From Rotaria macrura (taxonomy: Eukaryota; Rotifera; Eurotatoria; Philodinida; Philodinidae), in assembly GCA_900239685.1 (NCBI GenBank), contig OENT01000040.1:1-64000 (forward strand): 64,000 nt of DNA, read 5' to 3'. Every line of letters begins with the position of its first letter. Position 1 is the first letter of the stretch. A model generated the notes under the pieces. The model was not told the origin of the DNA, did no database searches, and was given only the letters and a program-made list of their open reading frames with translations. The translations under genes and the position numbers were made by a program. Positions 49,953 to 62,902 of this stretch are shown one piece after another.

Positions 49953-52900
49953 TCAATAGCGATCATGATCATATGAATCAATGTGAGAACAAGTAGATGT
50001 TGATGATATAGGTCGATCGATAGCAGGTGCCAATACTAATGAATCAGCTGGCTGCAGTTGTAGAGAATCAATATCATTCTCATTTTCATCATACAATTGG
50101 CGCATTGTTATACCTTCCTGTTGGGCCTCGTTAATCAATAATTGAATGATCTCATCGGTAATTAATGGTGCTCGGTTATCTTCTACATAGTGCGTCAATG
50201 CATAATCGGATAAACCATTGAAATCAATTTCTTTATTATCTTCTTGTTCTGGATTAAGAAATGAAAAGCGTTGTTTGATTTCATCGACTGCACATTGTCC
50301 TGAAATAATGAGATTCATGGATATATGTAGAAAAGTAATTTAAGGAAAAATATTCATGTAACAATCGTTAATTTATAGTATAAGTCATTCTTTTAAGACT
50401 GTTAGTATTCTATTGAAAATTTTGTACATAATGTACAAAAGATTTCAAATTCAGAGAGAAGGCAATCAACATAACGTCAGATCTTTTTAAAATAAAAAAA
50501 TAAAATTATATCAAACCTGTATGCAACTGTGGAACAATGTTATCTAATTGAATGATGTTGTTTACGGAGCTCCTTTAAATGAATGTATTTCAGATACTTC
50601 TCTGTAGTGATCTAGCTTCGAAATATCAAATTCAGCAGACAATTCTAATTTAGCATCGTAAGCTACTTAAATATGATCCTAGACATATAACATTTGGATT
50701 GTTCTGAAAAACTTGTAGCAGTTTTATTTTCATTTTTAATTTGACATCTATTTCATGTAGATACTCTGTCTATAGTGAATGTTTTATCGGATTCGATTGC
50801 CGTCTCTTCAACGACAAATTAGTTTCAAAAATTTAAGTGAAATTCAGTTAAGGAAAAACACCACTCCACATCTATCAGACATCAATATCAACACTGAATC
50901 TTAGTCTTTGTCTCTCTATTGAATATTCTCATCACTCTCTTATGAGCATTCTTACATCTAACATTTTAAAATAATGAGACATTTGGCTTCTTAATCAATT
51001 GAATACATTTAAAGAGGTAAAACTCGAACGAATATATTCTGTTAAATTGATCTTCGATGATATTTAAAAATAGCTCACCCAGCAATTCGGTCAATTGATC
51101 ATCGGATAAGATAGCTTCGATTTTTTCTTCGGTTTTTGGTCGATGTAAACATTCCAGTTGATCATCAATCCTTTTTAATCGTTGCATATGCTCGCGTTGT
51201 AAACGCGTCTCTTTTAAGATTTGTTCACCAAAAGGATTTTCTAATTGTTCATTTTCTTCATTTGTTATTTGTTGAATATTATGATAATCAGTATCATTAT
51301 CGACATGTCGTCGTAATTGATGATTGAGTAATGGATTATAATATTCTTTTTCAAGTAAATCGTCGATTTCTTTTAAACGTTGATTGTCAGCCGTTGATGG
51401 TATGTAACCATTGTATTGTTGATTTACTAATGCAACAGCATTGTCTTGTTCATCTTCATTTAACAATTGATTTAAGCGTTGTCTTTCCTCATCGGTTAAT
51501 GCCCATGTACCACCTAATTCTTTTGCTAACTGTATGTTACGTTTAATGAAGTCTTTTTCTGGTACTTTCGTCTTCTTTGATTTATCTTTACTATTAATTG
51601 TATGCATCGATTGTAAACTAGATTTCTTCTTGTTAGTTGACGAATTTGTTTTTGTATTACTATTCACGGATTCTTGACGATTCTTATTTGCACTATTAGA
51701 TTCACTTAGTGGATCACTCAATTGAGTTTTAAATATTGATTCAGTTGGATTTTCATCTTCAATGACAGAACCATCTAATTTCAGAATTTCATCATCAAGA
51801 GCTAAAAATCGTTTTAAATTTAATTGAGTATGCGACGAATCGTTTGAATCAGAATGAAATTCGACAGTCATTGATTGCATTTCATTTCGTAATCTAAATA
51901 GTAGTAGACGCGTTAAGTCTTTTATTGATTAATTCCTTTTTGTTAAATTTCAAAGAGAATAACTCGTTAAAATATCACATATGGAGTAAGCCAACCATGA
52001 ATCGTGTCATAGATCTTAGTTGATTCTTTCTTTTTACCCTCGTAGCATACAGTCATTTTCTAAGTAGCTATTAATAGTGTAGACATGTTTGGGAAACATA
52101 AGTCGTTTCTTGAACAACATCTCTGAATACTTTTGTATTCAAAATTTGATAGTTTTCGATCAAAAAATATATATGTGAGAATAGCAGCGAGCAATCTGAA
52201 AAAGAGTTTGATGGCCGTTAGTTTTCTGCTGAAGACATATTGCATGTTCAGAATAAATATCGTATTAAGAAGAACTATGATTTTCGAATGACGACTTGAA
52301 ACTGTACCTCGAGACAGATTTTTGTGAAACTAGTTTCTTACAAAAGTTTTCCCCTCTCTTGAAATAATGAAGAGAAAATGTGTCGATAATTTATTATTAA
52401 TCAGTAAGATATTCTAGGCATAGAGTTGTATCTCAGAATAGAATAAACGAAGAGTTTGATCTGTTGCACGACATTGATTCTCAAGTGCAACCTGTCCTCA
52501 GTAATAGAATAAGAGCGTTAATTCTTTTCAATATATTTCAGTGTACATAGCTACAAGTTAATCAGTCGAAGAAGTTTAATTGCCAGCCATCGTTTGATAT
52601 GGCTTATAGATAAGTAAGTCTCGGCATTAGCATCAATCTAGTGGATTGAAAAATTTATTGTTTATGTTTTTTTCAGTCTCATAGTATTCTCATGGTTCTT
52701 CTTTTGCACAACTAATCATAATCTCGTTAAGCTTCTTACAACAACTTAATAAGCTGCTTTTTTCAATGAAAGAAATGAATTAAATAAACTGAGACTTTTA
52801 CACATCTTATCATTATTTGTGATTTCAATCATTGTCAATTTTATTTATGCATGCATAACTTTTAGAATTGATTGAATCAAACTATTATTCAAGAAAAGAA

Positions 52901-54534
52901 TCTTGAATTATTAATATGAATGTCACCGCATTAAGTTTTTTAATGCAAGAAAAAGTTTAATTTGTTGAAATAGATTCTATAATAGATATTTATTCCATTA
53001 CAAAGAATGAAATCTAAGTTATCAAAACAAAATATTATTATTTATGTCTTGTCTATAACCTTGAAAAGACAAGAGTTCATTTCAAGTTCTGGTCTAAATA
53101 TCTATTGAATCTTTTTTTTTTACCAAGAAAAAAATCAAAACTAATTTTTCTTACCATTTCGTTTTATAATTCATTTTGCTATTAGTCACTTGAAAATTGA
53201 CCTATACGAATTTTACTTTATGAACTTATACGTTGCAAATATCCAACAGTTGAATCCGAACAATATGAAGAAATTTTTCATGATTTTCGAACACAATTTC
53301 ATAGATTCAATTAAAGGTTGTTGTTTTTTATCATTCAGTTGTTCCTTTCTAGACATTAAAAGAAACATCTTTGAAATTGTTCGTGAACGATATGTTCACG
53401 TGCTCGTTTCAATATCAGTTATGCTTCTGTGATACAAACGCTGGAAGTTTATAAGTTCTTGACAAGATTTTACCTCAAATGTTACAAATCTGTCTACTTT
53501 TACTATACTAAGATAAGATGTGAAAAGCATGTGTTTATGAAAGTCAACTTTACACAGTTTATTAACTTATCTTACGGATCATATTGAATGCGTCGATATT
53601 TTCAATAGATTACTTTCCTAAAAATACAATTAGAGATTCAAGCGTTATCGAAAAATAATCGAAATTCATCTACAATTGCTACAAGAACAGTTATGTCCGT
53701 CTTTTTAGACGATAATACGATAGAATCGAAATGAAATTCTTGAAGCGATTCTCTTGTTCATAATTCTCATCGACAAAGAAAAAAACTAAGTCTTTGAACA
53801 AAGCATCACAACTATGAATAAGATTCCACTGTCTTACAATAGATATTGAGTACTTTTACTTTAAGATGGGTTGTGTATTTGAAAATTTCTCTTATGGAAA
53901 TTTGTACATGATATATTGACTGAGTTATTGTTATTTATTTCAGAGGTATGATAACACTGATTGACTATCGATTGTTGTTTTTTCATGACATACTTTTTCA
54001 TTAATGACATTGTTTCAATTTTGACTTGCTTCTCCTTTTCAAATGCTTCTTCGAGGGCTTTATCCAGTCGTTTCATTTTTAAATACGCATCATCCAATTT
54101 AGCCTCATTGGTTAATTCCGATGTTCCTAGATATTATAAAGAAAAAGACAACTATCAGAGTACAAAGATGTTTTAAACATGAAATCCGACAACCATCTTT
54201 ATTGTTTTGATATTTTTGTTGTAAAGTTTTAAGAAAATATTGTTGTTCTGAATTATTTTCTTTTGATCCTGATTTAATTGGTGGTAAAATCGTATAGTTA
54301 TTGAGACTGCTTGGTGTTCGACGAAGGCTTTCTTCATCATCTTGAATGATTGGATTGAAAGAATCGGCTGACTGTAAACTGTTTTCATCAGAATTTTCAT
54401 CACTTTGATCTGATACAGATGAAACAAAGCACAGTTGATTTTTAATGAAAAATGTACAATGAATTCAAGAATTACATACAATTTTTATCCTGATCATCAG
54501 AATTTTTTGTATCAATCATATTGTTTTTCTCCAT
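49953..54534 (-). CDS. FSIP1: Fibrous sheath-interacting protein 1-like
   Basis: Five exons on the minus strand join in frame to 521 residues (human 581): 54534-54480, 54409-54194, 54126-53994, 51893-51079, 50299-49953. Intron 3 is 2.1 kb. The order of features follows human FSIP1: an acidic, Ser/Asn-rich N terminus; a coiled coil DDAYLKMKRLDKALEEAFEK continuing KIETMSLMKKLRNEMQ; then LKRFLALDDE; the core block KDFIKRNIQLAKELGGTWAL with TDEERQRLNQLL; a second block LKEIDDLLEKEY; and GEQILKETRLQREHMQRLKR with ILSDDQLTELLG. FSIP1 family proteins are coiled-coil proteins associated with the sperm tail and with cilia; no enzymatic function is known. The separate 304-codon and 78-codon frames are exons of this one gene. 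The identification rests on the conserved core blocks. Confidence 0.82.
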
Positions 54535-54945
54535 ATGAAATTTATCTATTTTTCAACAATCGATGGATTCGCATTTTCTTCTTCTATCGTCGACTAGGCA
54601 ACATTAAGTAGAGGTCTTAGATGTCGCTAGCATCTTTCTTGTCAAAACAGGGTTCCAGTAGAGTTTTTTTTTTTTAATGATTTCTCTTTCCTTTTTCGTA
54701 AGATCTAGTTTTTTTGCAATCAATTTTTATTCGAAATACTCTCTGTTTAAGCAGTGTGGTATTAATTAATGTATGTATATTTATTTATTTACATATATCA
54801 ATGACTCTACTATGAGTCATATGGCTCGTTTTTTTCTTTTCTTGTTCTCAACCCATTTTTTATTTACATTCAGATCATTTTCTTTGAACGAAGGCTTTTT
54901 TTTGTTGCACCATTTCGTGTCTGTTCGAGTGCTCAAGACATTTCA
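54535..54945. promoter_or_regulatory. Divergent intergenic region FSIP1 / RIC8
   Basis: 411 bp between outward-facing start codons. It contains T-rich runs (about 54665-54676) and no gene, and is the probable location of two promoters or a shared one. ACATTCAG at about 54874 and CTCAAG just before the RIC8 ATG are possible acceptors. Confidence 0.4.
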
Positions 54946-57900
54946 ATGGCCTCGTCAGATGATGATTTCAACAAATTGGACACATTATCAGATGATGGTT
55001 ACTTAAAATTAATAGAACAATTTTATGAAAAAGTAACAAATCAAACATTCATGAAAGATTCCTTTTTGTTGTATATGCTGATCTTATTGTTAAATGTTTC
55101 TCGTTTATGTTTGTATTACATAGAATGCAAATAATTTTGCATTTCCGGATCTTGATTTGGATAAAAGACATCGACTTGTTGTGGAATTATTTACACGTTT
55201 ACGTTCGTTCAATACAAATTCAATTAATCTATGTTTGAAAACACTACGTTTGTTAACACGAGAACGTGAAGGACTTGATGTAAGACTTATGACTTTGTTT
55301 TTCTCTTTGATATCATAGTTTTGAAATTTAGGCGCTAACTGGATCATCGGTGCTTGAACCACTTCAAAAATTAGCTGGTTTAGAATGTAGCAAAGTTGAT
55401 GTTAATCCAAAAGATGTACAAAGTAAGTTGCAAAAGAAAAGTATAGCCTTTTTGCTTTCCATAATGTAAAGTGCAAACTAAATATATAGATGTGATCGAA
55501 GCGGAAAAGTGCATGTCGAATTTAATTTACATGAGTCCAGCAGTTCAAAAGTTTTACAGCGTTAGTGGTGTCGCTGATGCTATAACACAACGTATTAAAG
55601 AAACAACGGCAACAAAACTAGATAATGGTATAAGATTTTTCGATATGAGAATGCTATTTCTTTTGACTGCTTTAAATGCTGATATACGGTGAGGAACTTT
55701 GATTGTGTTAAAATTTTCATCTTAGAAAAATTTCCTATCTACTATAGGCAACGTGTACGAGAGAAATTTCATGGTCTTTCTTATTTATTTGAAATCATCA
55801 ATCAAATTATGTTGTCGAAAAGTGAACCTGTAGCTGCAGCAGATTCAGGTTTGTTCGATATGTTGCTTTTTGCGAAAAGAAAAATTCCGGAAAATAAATT
55901 GAAAACAGCGTGCTTCAAGGGTTTTTTGAACGACGTAGTTTTATATTAATTTTCATCGTATTGTGTCAAGGAACAATTATCGTTGCCCGCATCAACTTTA
56001 TCATTAGACGCGCCAATGAAAAACAACGAAGTAACGATCTCGAATTTTTACGGATGTGATAAAAACAATAGAATGATCATTAGAACTCATACGAATATGA
56101 ATTTCAATAGTTATTAATCAACTGAAACTATTTATAAAATTTTGAAAAAAAAATTTATTCATAATTAGTTAAAATAGTTGAAACGACAACACGATTTTTC
56201 GTTTGACTAACTCATAATCTTATGTTTTTCTTAGAGCACATGGTATACAGTACGACAATAGAAAGTATGAGAGAAGTGTTGTCAAGCAAGCGCCTTGAAC
56301 ATTGTCGTTTACGATTCATTACACAGGAATAATAATATTTCATATTGGACTTGTTCGGAAATTTTAATTTTTTTTCGCACAAATTAATCAGAATCACGAC
56401 ACGTTTCTATCATAGCCTACTGGTGAAGTCAGAAGAAAAATTTTGTAGAAGTGATTAAAATTTTTGCAAAAAATAACTCTGTTTTCGATATGACACTGTC
56501 AATTTATGGAGCTGCATAGAATAGATATGATTGTCACAAGTGATGCATGATCTAACAGTTTTTAAAATGGACTTATCTACTTGCATATTCTGCACGAAAA
56601 AACAAACGAGTGTTTATCACGATATCACACACTTTGGAATAATCATATTCTCTCAAAATTTAGTTTCGTTCCTAACTATTTAGGTATAACTTTATTAAAT
56701 GAAGATATTGATTACCTGATTGAAATCTTGAAAACACTCTATAATTTAACTGTTGACTTACCAAATCTAACACATTCATATGCCATTCAAGAAGAAGAAG
56801 AAGAAGCTCATTTAATGAGATTGGTTAGTATTCTTCGTGAATTACTATTATGCTACGGACCCAATGATGAAAAACAAATAGAATTACGAAAGTATGAAAC
56901 AAATTGTTTTTTGTTTTTGACAACATTTTTATTTTTATTTGACTTTGCTAAACTATCTAGTCATATAATTAATCTTCTAACGAATATGCCAAAAACATGT
57001 TTTGAAGAATTGCTTTCACCAGCAGTATTAGAAGATGACAATGGCAATGATGAGCACAATGGAAAAAATATGGAAGCTATCAATATAATTCTTCGTTTTC
57101 TTGATCATCGTATAACAAAATCCGAAGTAAAACAAATTAACAGAGGACATTAAAACGAACATATTTTTACTGTTGTACTCTTTTCACGTTTAGGGCACGA
57201 AAAATGCCAAAGAAGCATTACTACCTGTTCTTCAACTGGTCATACTCATGTGCCAAGCAAATCGAACAATAAGAAAATTTTGTCGACAACTTATCTTACC
57301 GCCTTTAGCTGACGAAATTTTACATTTACCAACAGAAGGACAAAAACTACGGAACAAGTAAAAAGAAATACATAGATAGATCTTTCTCTGAAAAGAAAAT
57401 ATTCCTTTAGATTGACACGTATGATGACAAATCCAAGTTCAGAATTGAAAACTCTTTCAGCGAAATTACTGTTCGTTCTTTGTAAAGAAAGGGGTATGAG
57501 ATGAATATATAGATAGATGATTGGTTTTATATTCATTTGGAAATATTTTATTTTAGTGGATCGTCTGATTAAATATACAGGATATGGAAATGCAGCTGGC
57601 CTTTTGTATGATTTTGGTTTAATTGGTCCACAACATAATACAAATAAGGAACAATATTCAAGCGATTCTGATGAATCTGATACAGAAAGTTACAGAAAAA
57701 TTCGTGATCAATATGGGTAAAATAAGTTTTATTGATATATATATATATATATGTATAAAGTAATCATTTGAATCAATGTTTTTTTAGTATTGATCCAATT
57801 ACAGGGCGGGCAAACCTAGTCCATCATGAAGATCCGATGAAAGATTGGTCTGAAGAACGAAAAATGTTTGAAGTTGAAAAACTTGTTAATAATTTAGATC

Positions 57901-58159
57901 AAGCTATTAGGTAAGAAGAAGAAAATATCTTTCATTTATTGATTTATGTTTTGTATTTTTTTTTCTCATTTGGTATAGTCATGGTATTATAAAACCGATG
58001 GTTGTCGATTCTAATGGAAATCCAGTACCAGCTGAAAGTGTTCTTCAACTTCGTGAAGCCAATTTGAAAAATATTCATCATCAAGACAATCTGCGTTCGT
58101 CAGAGTCTAGTGATGATGAAGGTGATGGTGGTCAAATAATGGCAAATAAATCAAAATAA
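54946..58159 (+). CDS. RIC8: Synembryn, G-alpha chaperone and guanine nucleotide exchange factor
   Basis: RIC8 proteins fold nascent G-alpha subunits and exchange their GDP independently of receptors. Twelve exons close in frame to 572 residues (human RIC8A about 530): 54946-55032, 55124-55279, 55332-55422, 55490-55688, 55748-55848, 56684-56891, 56961-57126, 57194-57357, 57411-57493, 57557-57716, 57788-57910, 57979-58159. The all-helical armadillo-like repeat body is recognised by [37 protein letters not shown], the near-invariant [14 protein letters not shown], the acidic [12 protein letters not shown] phosphorylation-site region, and IDPITGR near the C terminus. The predicted 69-nt intron 56892-56960 is a multiple of three and has no stop, so an isoform retaining it would stay in frame. 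Intron 5 is 835 nt. AATAAA overlaps the stop codon. Confidence 0.94.
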
Positions 58160-58489
58160 AAATTCAATTTATCGAAACTCTAAAATAACGCTCATTTTAT
58201 TTAAACAAATGCTTCTTTTGATCTTAATGTTGTCTCGTGAAACAGAAAATAAAACAATTAAACAGTGTGTGTGCGTGCGTGCATGTAGTCAGTTTTCATA
58301 AAGAGAAATGTAAATATATTATATGTTTTGATCGTGTACTAGTCATTTTATTCTTTTTTTTGTTGTTGTTGCTGTTGTTGGTTTTCTTGTGTGTTTACTT
58401 ATTTCCTTTTCATTTGACATATTACATTTACATCAGCTCTAAGTTCTTTTTCTTCGTCTTTGAATCAAAATATACAAAAAAAAATGAAA

Positions 58490-58502
58490 AATTCGATTGC
58501 AG
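58490..58502 (+). promoter_or_regulatory. Candidate trans-splice acceptor before DNAJC1
   Basis: ATTCGATTGCAG ends directly at the DNAJC1 ATG (58503), 343 bp downstream of the RIC8 stop. It can accept either a spliced leader or a cis 5' UTR exon; no donor is evident in the gap. Confidence 0.4.
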
Positions 58503-61073
58503 ATGAAATGCCAATTCTACTTTTTTTTATTAATTGTTCAAATCGATTTAATAAGTACGTGGGAAACTTATGAGCTTGATTTATTTGATTTGGTTGAAGA
58601 ACTTGGCTTGAGTACTAACTTTTATGATTTTATTGGCGTCGGGAAAACTGCTGAATTAAATGAAATTAAAAAAGCATACAGGTAGAATTGTTGAATTATG
58701 TTCTTTATCCTTTCCAGGTGTTCACTTATTTGCTTGTTTTGACTCTTTTAAAGAAAACTTTCGCTTGTTTGGCATCCCGATAAATCTAATGAACCAGATG
58801 CCGGACAAAAGTTTAGGCATCTTGTTGCTGTTTATGAAATTTTAAAAGATGAACAACGTCGTGCACGATACGATCGAATACTTGTTGAAGGATTACCAAA
58901 ATGGAATCAACCCATATACTATTATCGACGAGCAAAAAGATTACGCTTCTGGGAGATTTTCACAATATTAGTTTTAATTTTCACTATCGGACATTACTTA
59001 GTTCTTTGGGCAATGTATTTTGAATCGTCATTAGCTATGGTGAAGTAAGATCAATTTAATTTTATGTGAAATTCTTAAGGTGTTTTTTTTTAATATTTGT
59101 TCTAGAGTGAAAAATCAGTTGATATACGTAAAAGACTAGAGAAAAAAATGAAAAAATCAAATAAAACCAAAGATATTGATCAAACAATGATTGACGAAGA
59201 AATGGCTCGCTTCGTAACTGGTAATTAGAAGAAGGGAAAAAAAACAAATAAATGCATGTTCGAAGAAAGATCAATGTTTTCTCAGCGGGTTCTGTAGCCC
59301 AAAAATGAAAATATTGATAGATTTAATTTTGATTGAACAAGTATTGCTTTTATCAAGAAGTCATCAATATTCTCTCTTCGAGATCTACTATCTTTTATGG
59401 AAGCAAAGAAAATTTTCTTAAACAAAAACATAGCTACAAAGAAATGTCCGTAGATTCTTTAGTTTTGATCAAACAAATATTTCAATGTTCTATTCATCGC
59501 AGGAACCAGGAGAGAACGGCTCCACTGTGCAAATAGAGTTCACATCGCCGGAACTTGTATTTATTATGACACAGATTAATGTGTTTGTGCTCTCACTAGT
59601 AGGTATTCTTCCTTCCGGTGTTGTAAACTGACACACCGGAAGAGAAACCCAGAAGAAAATACTGAAAAATTGCTTCACAATAATTTTCAAAAGCATTTCT
59701 CCGGAAAACATTTTCTTTTCTCCCACAAACTCCTCTAGACTGAAAAGATTTCTCTCAAGATTCATCCATCTATGTATGCAGTTAAATTTCATTTTTCATT
59801 CATTTGTTTGAAATAATAATCTTTGTGCATTGTGCTCAAATTTTATTAATATTAACACTAGAACAATTCTTTATAGGGTACGAACAGTCATCCATCAATA
59901 AGTCGATGTGACGGTGGCATTCTCTTTATAGTTAGTACTATTATTAGTTCAGGGTTAGATATCAACTTGTGGAATATACGATTGGATAAGTATATTCTAC
60001 TACTCATTCCTTATTCTACTCTAAAGATCGATAATCATATATTTCTGTTTTCTATAAGAAATTAGACATTTGATTTTAACGGTGATGCACCTGTCAAATT
60101 ATAATCGCGAAACTAGAAATCTTAAGCGTAATGTAGTAATTCGATCATCTGATTGAAAGAAAAGTAACATTGAAAAAGAAAAAAACAAACCTTCTATCAA
60201 GTTATCTCATGAGATTAAAAATTTTTTTTTGATTAATGTTTCTACATTCATACTTTCTCTAGGACATTCAAATATTTAAATCAATTTTAATTTTAATCTT
60301 CTTCTACTCTTTCAGTTGTTACATCACCACAATTGATTGATATATTACCTATCAAGTTTGCTAATTGTCTTGTGAATCATCAATTTTTCATACCACATTT
60401 TAAAAGCTTTCTTATTTCTATCATAAATTATCGTCGCCAATCGCCGACAAATGAGTCTGTTTCGTCGTGTGACAATATTAATGATCCGCGAACAATCAAA
60501 AAAGCTCCGGTCGTTCGAATAAACGATATCGTACCGGAAATGGCATCCAATCGAAATACACCTGTTGTTTCATATTTAACAACAATTCCATCGTCAACAG
60601 AAAATAATCAATCATTGGAACCTCGAAACTCGACTCGTCCATGGTCGGATGAAGAAAAACAATTATTATGTAAAAGTATTGTTCGATTTCCACCAGGTGC
60701 ACCTCGGCGTTGGGAAAAAATTGCCGATATAATCGATCGTCCTGTATTACAAGTAATAGATATGGCTAAGCAAATGCAAAATAAAGTTGGTTCAAATAGT
60801 AATATTCTTCAAGACAGTCATTCGTTATTCTCATCAACGGTTAAGATCGATCAAAACTTAATAACCGAACGGGAACAATCCGAATCGTTTTCTGATTGGT
60901 CACAAGCAGATCAACATTTACTTGAGTGTGCATTGAAAACTGTATCGAAAGATACACCTGGCATAGATCGTTGGGAACAAATAGCAAGTCGCATACCAGG
61001 AAAAACACGTGAACAGTGTTTAGCACGTTATCGATATATTGTACAACTTGTTAAAGCTAAAAAAACGGCCTAA
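58503..61073 (+). CDS. DNAJC1: ER membrane J-protein with two SANT domains (ERdj1/DNAJC1)
   Basis: Co-chaperone of the ER Hsp70 BiP that also touches the ribosome; its SANT domains face the cytosol. Four exons (58503-58681, 58754-59044, 59108-59220, 60316-61073) give 446 residues (human 554; the linkers are shorter). A hydrophobic signal peptide (about 1-19) is followed by FDLVEELGL, then the J domain (about 37-105) with YDFIGVGKTAELNEIKKAYR and the intact HPD at residues 67-69. FTILVLIFTIGHYLVLWAMY is the membrane segment, followed by a Lys-rich ribosome-binding-like stretch. Exon 4 carries SANT 1 (TRPWSDEEKQLLCKSI, RRWEKIADII) and SANT 2 (DWSQADQHLLECAL, DRWEQIASRIPGKTREQCLA). The exon 3 acceptor is taken at CTAGAG, because using the earlier AG would create a stop. 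Intron 3 is 1.1 kb. Confidence 0.94.
59480..59770. repeat. Foreign-looking block in DNAJC1 intron 3, with a 10-bp inverted repeat
   Basis: This part of the intron is visibly less AT-rich than its flanks. It contains a perfect inverted repeat CTTCCGGTGT / ACACCGGAAG (59612-59621 and 59633-59642, 11-nt loop) and a second CTCCGG site at about 59699. A 100-codon minus-strand frame crosses it but shows no family motif. It is possibly an old transposon fragment. Confidence 0.3.
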
Positions 61074-61393
61074 ATGTTACAATTAAACAAGAAAAAATAA
61101 ACAAGAAACAGTTATTCTTTCTTGTATTGCCATTTTATGGTTGTAGGTGCTAGTTTTCTGAATAAAAAGAAAGCGTTAATGATAAGTATATCATTGTGTC
61201 TTTTAAATGAAGAGTTGGCATTAAAATTGAAAGCATGCTATTTTCCCTTTCTTGCCATTATTTTAGTCTATCGTATGTCTTATGGTATGACAGAACGAGG
61301 ACAGATGAATAGATGGATTCAATTAGCCATTACAAGAAAGTTCTCTTTTTTTTTCTTCCATTCTCTATTTCTCATGTGCATATACACGTACAC
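61074..61393. other. Convergent spacer DNAJC1 / unknown minus-strand gene
   Basis: 320 bp with AATAAA at 61096-61101 for DNAJC1. A 237-codon plus-strand frame through 61122-61835 mirrors the low-complexity minus-strand exon and is not called. Confidence 0.6.
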
Positions 61394-62902
61394 TCATGTC
61401 CTCGAAATTCGATTAGGCTTCGACGAGGATGACAATGTTGTGTGTTGTTGTTGTTGCTGTGGAGTACGAGAAGAAGAAGATGATGATGATGATGGTGATG
61501 ATGACGACGATGACGAAAATGATTTCAGGAAAAACGAGCGTAGACGTGTCAATTTATTGTTTTGTTTAACAGGATGTTTTATTGATGATTTTGTATTAAA
61601 TGAAAATGAAGACGATAATGTGGAGAGATTAGCAGTTGTTGAGTTAATATTTGTACTATTGTCGGTCGATGATATTGCAGCTGTGTGTGATGTTGGCAAT
61701 AATGATGATGAAACCGCAGAACTAGATTTAATAACGAGAGAAAGAAAAAGAAACATTAAGAATACTTCAGTGTTTATTGGATGTGTGACGTTAGCGTTTT
61801 TATATCCATGGAAACATAAGATTTCGAGATACTAATTTTTTCTTTCCTTATATAGATATGAAGATGATATCATTAGTTTTAGTAAAGAACAAAAAACAAA
61901 CTTAGGCCGTTCGTACGTCACTAAGTGAATCAAAGTTGATTCAATACTTTTTATGCTATCAAAAACAGTCTTAACGAATTTCTTGGTATTATTCATGCCA
62001 AAAGAATTAACTACAAAATCAAATCATATGTTGTATACTTAGAAAATATTTATTTTTCATCATATTAAACATTCTGATGTCAGCAATGAATTATTTGTCG
62101 ATTAAAGAAGACAAAGAAAGTGTATCGTTTTCTTTTTGTTTTGTTCTACGGCAGCTAATTGTCCATTTCAATATTGACAGACTTACTCATGTTTTATAAG
62201 TGGAGCCGAGTGGTTTTCATCTTCAACACCTTCATCATCTTCTTCCACAACATCACTTGTTCGATGTTTGATTAAATTATTTACTGTTGAAAATGATGTT
62301 AATGATGATGCCAATGGACTAAATGGTAACGATGGTAATGATAAATTAGTTGTCGGCTTTTCCTGTCCTGATGACGAACGTTTAAATAAACGTGCTTTTA
62401 AAGATTTTTTCATCGGTAATTCATCACGCATATATCCATGATTTGTTACACAACATGTTGATGTCGATGATGATATGTTTTTTGTTAGTGGTAAAGATAT
62501 TTTCGATGTTGAATAGTATAAATGGTCGTGAAGTGGTCGTGAAAACATCCAAGAATTTTCACGATCATTTGGAGATAGAATAGCTGTTGTACTATGACTA
62601 TGATGAGCCGATTTTCGATCAATATAAACAGGTATGAATACATAGCGATAGTCAGCATAACGTTCTTCAAAACGTTTTCTTAAATCTTCAGTATAAATCC
62701 ATGAATTTGATGATGATAACGACGACGATGGAATTTTTCCGATTGAATTAGATAAATACTTTTGCTTTCGTGATAGATTGGTGCGGTCAGATGCTATTCC
62801 TGTCGTTGTTATCGTTGTTGCTGTTGTTGTTTTTGTTGCAGCAGCTGCAGCAACTGTGTTGTTGGCTGTCTCGAGAGCCAACAGACCATAATAGAGAACC
62901 AT
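61394..62902 (-). CDS. Unknown serine/threonine-rich protein, two exons
   Basis: Exon 1 is 62902-62187 and exon 2 is 61721-61394, joined by a strong donor (GA|GTAAGTCT) and an acceptor ATCTAG, in frame to 347 residues. The ATG at 62902 is used; the preceding TTG is not. I do not recognise the family. Exon 1: a possible hydrophobic start (MVLYYGLLAL), poly-Ala, a Thr run, then the only well-mixed segment, SWIYTEDLRKRFEERYADYR followed by YVFIPVYIDRK (about residues 65-95). After that come Ser-rich stretches with basic patches (MKKSLKARLFKRSSS) and an acidic VVEEDDEGVEDE. Exon 2 is Ser/Asn/Thr-rich with KLTRLRSFFLKSF, a Ser run and poly-Gln. The repeated basic-aromatic-serine patches might be phosphorylation sites or membrane-surface contacts. 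Likely disordered overall; cellular role unknown. Confidence 0.6.

Noticed and set aside
50966-51880. 304-codon minus-strand frame as a stand-alone gene
   Set aside because: It is exon 4 of the FSIP1-like gene. Codons after 51079 read into the intron, and the 5' end joins exon 3 at 53994 in frame.
56581-57153. 190-codon frame as a separate gene
   Set aside because: It contains RIC8 exons 6 and 7 plus the stop-free 69-nt intron; the ends read into flanking introns.
61122-61835. 237-codon plus-strand open frame
   Set aside because: It is antisense to the low-complexity Ser/Gln exon of the minus-strand gene. Its residues (poly-Cys, poly-Asp) are what reversed repeat sequence gives.
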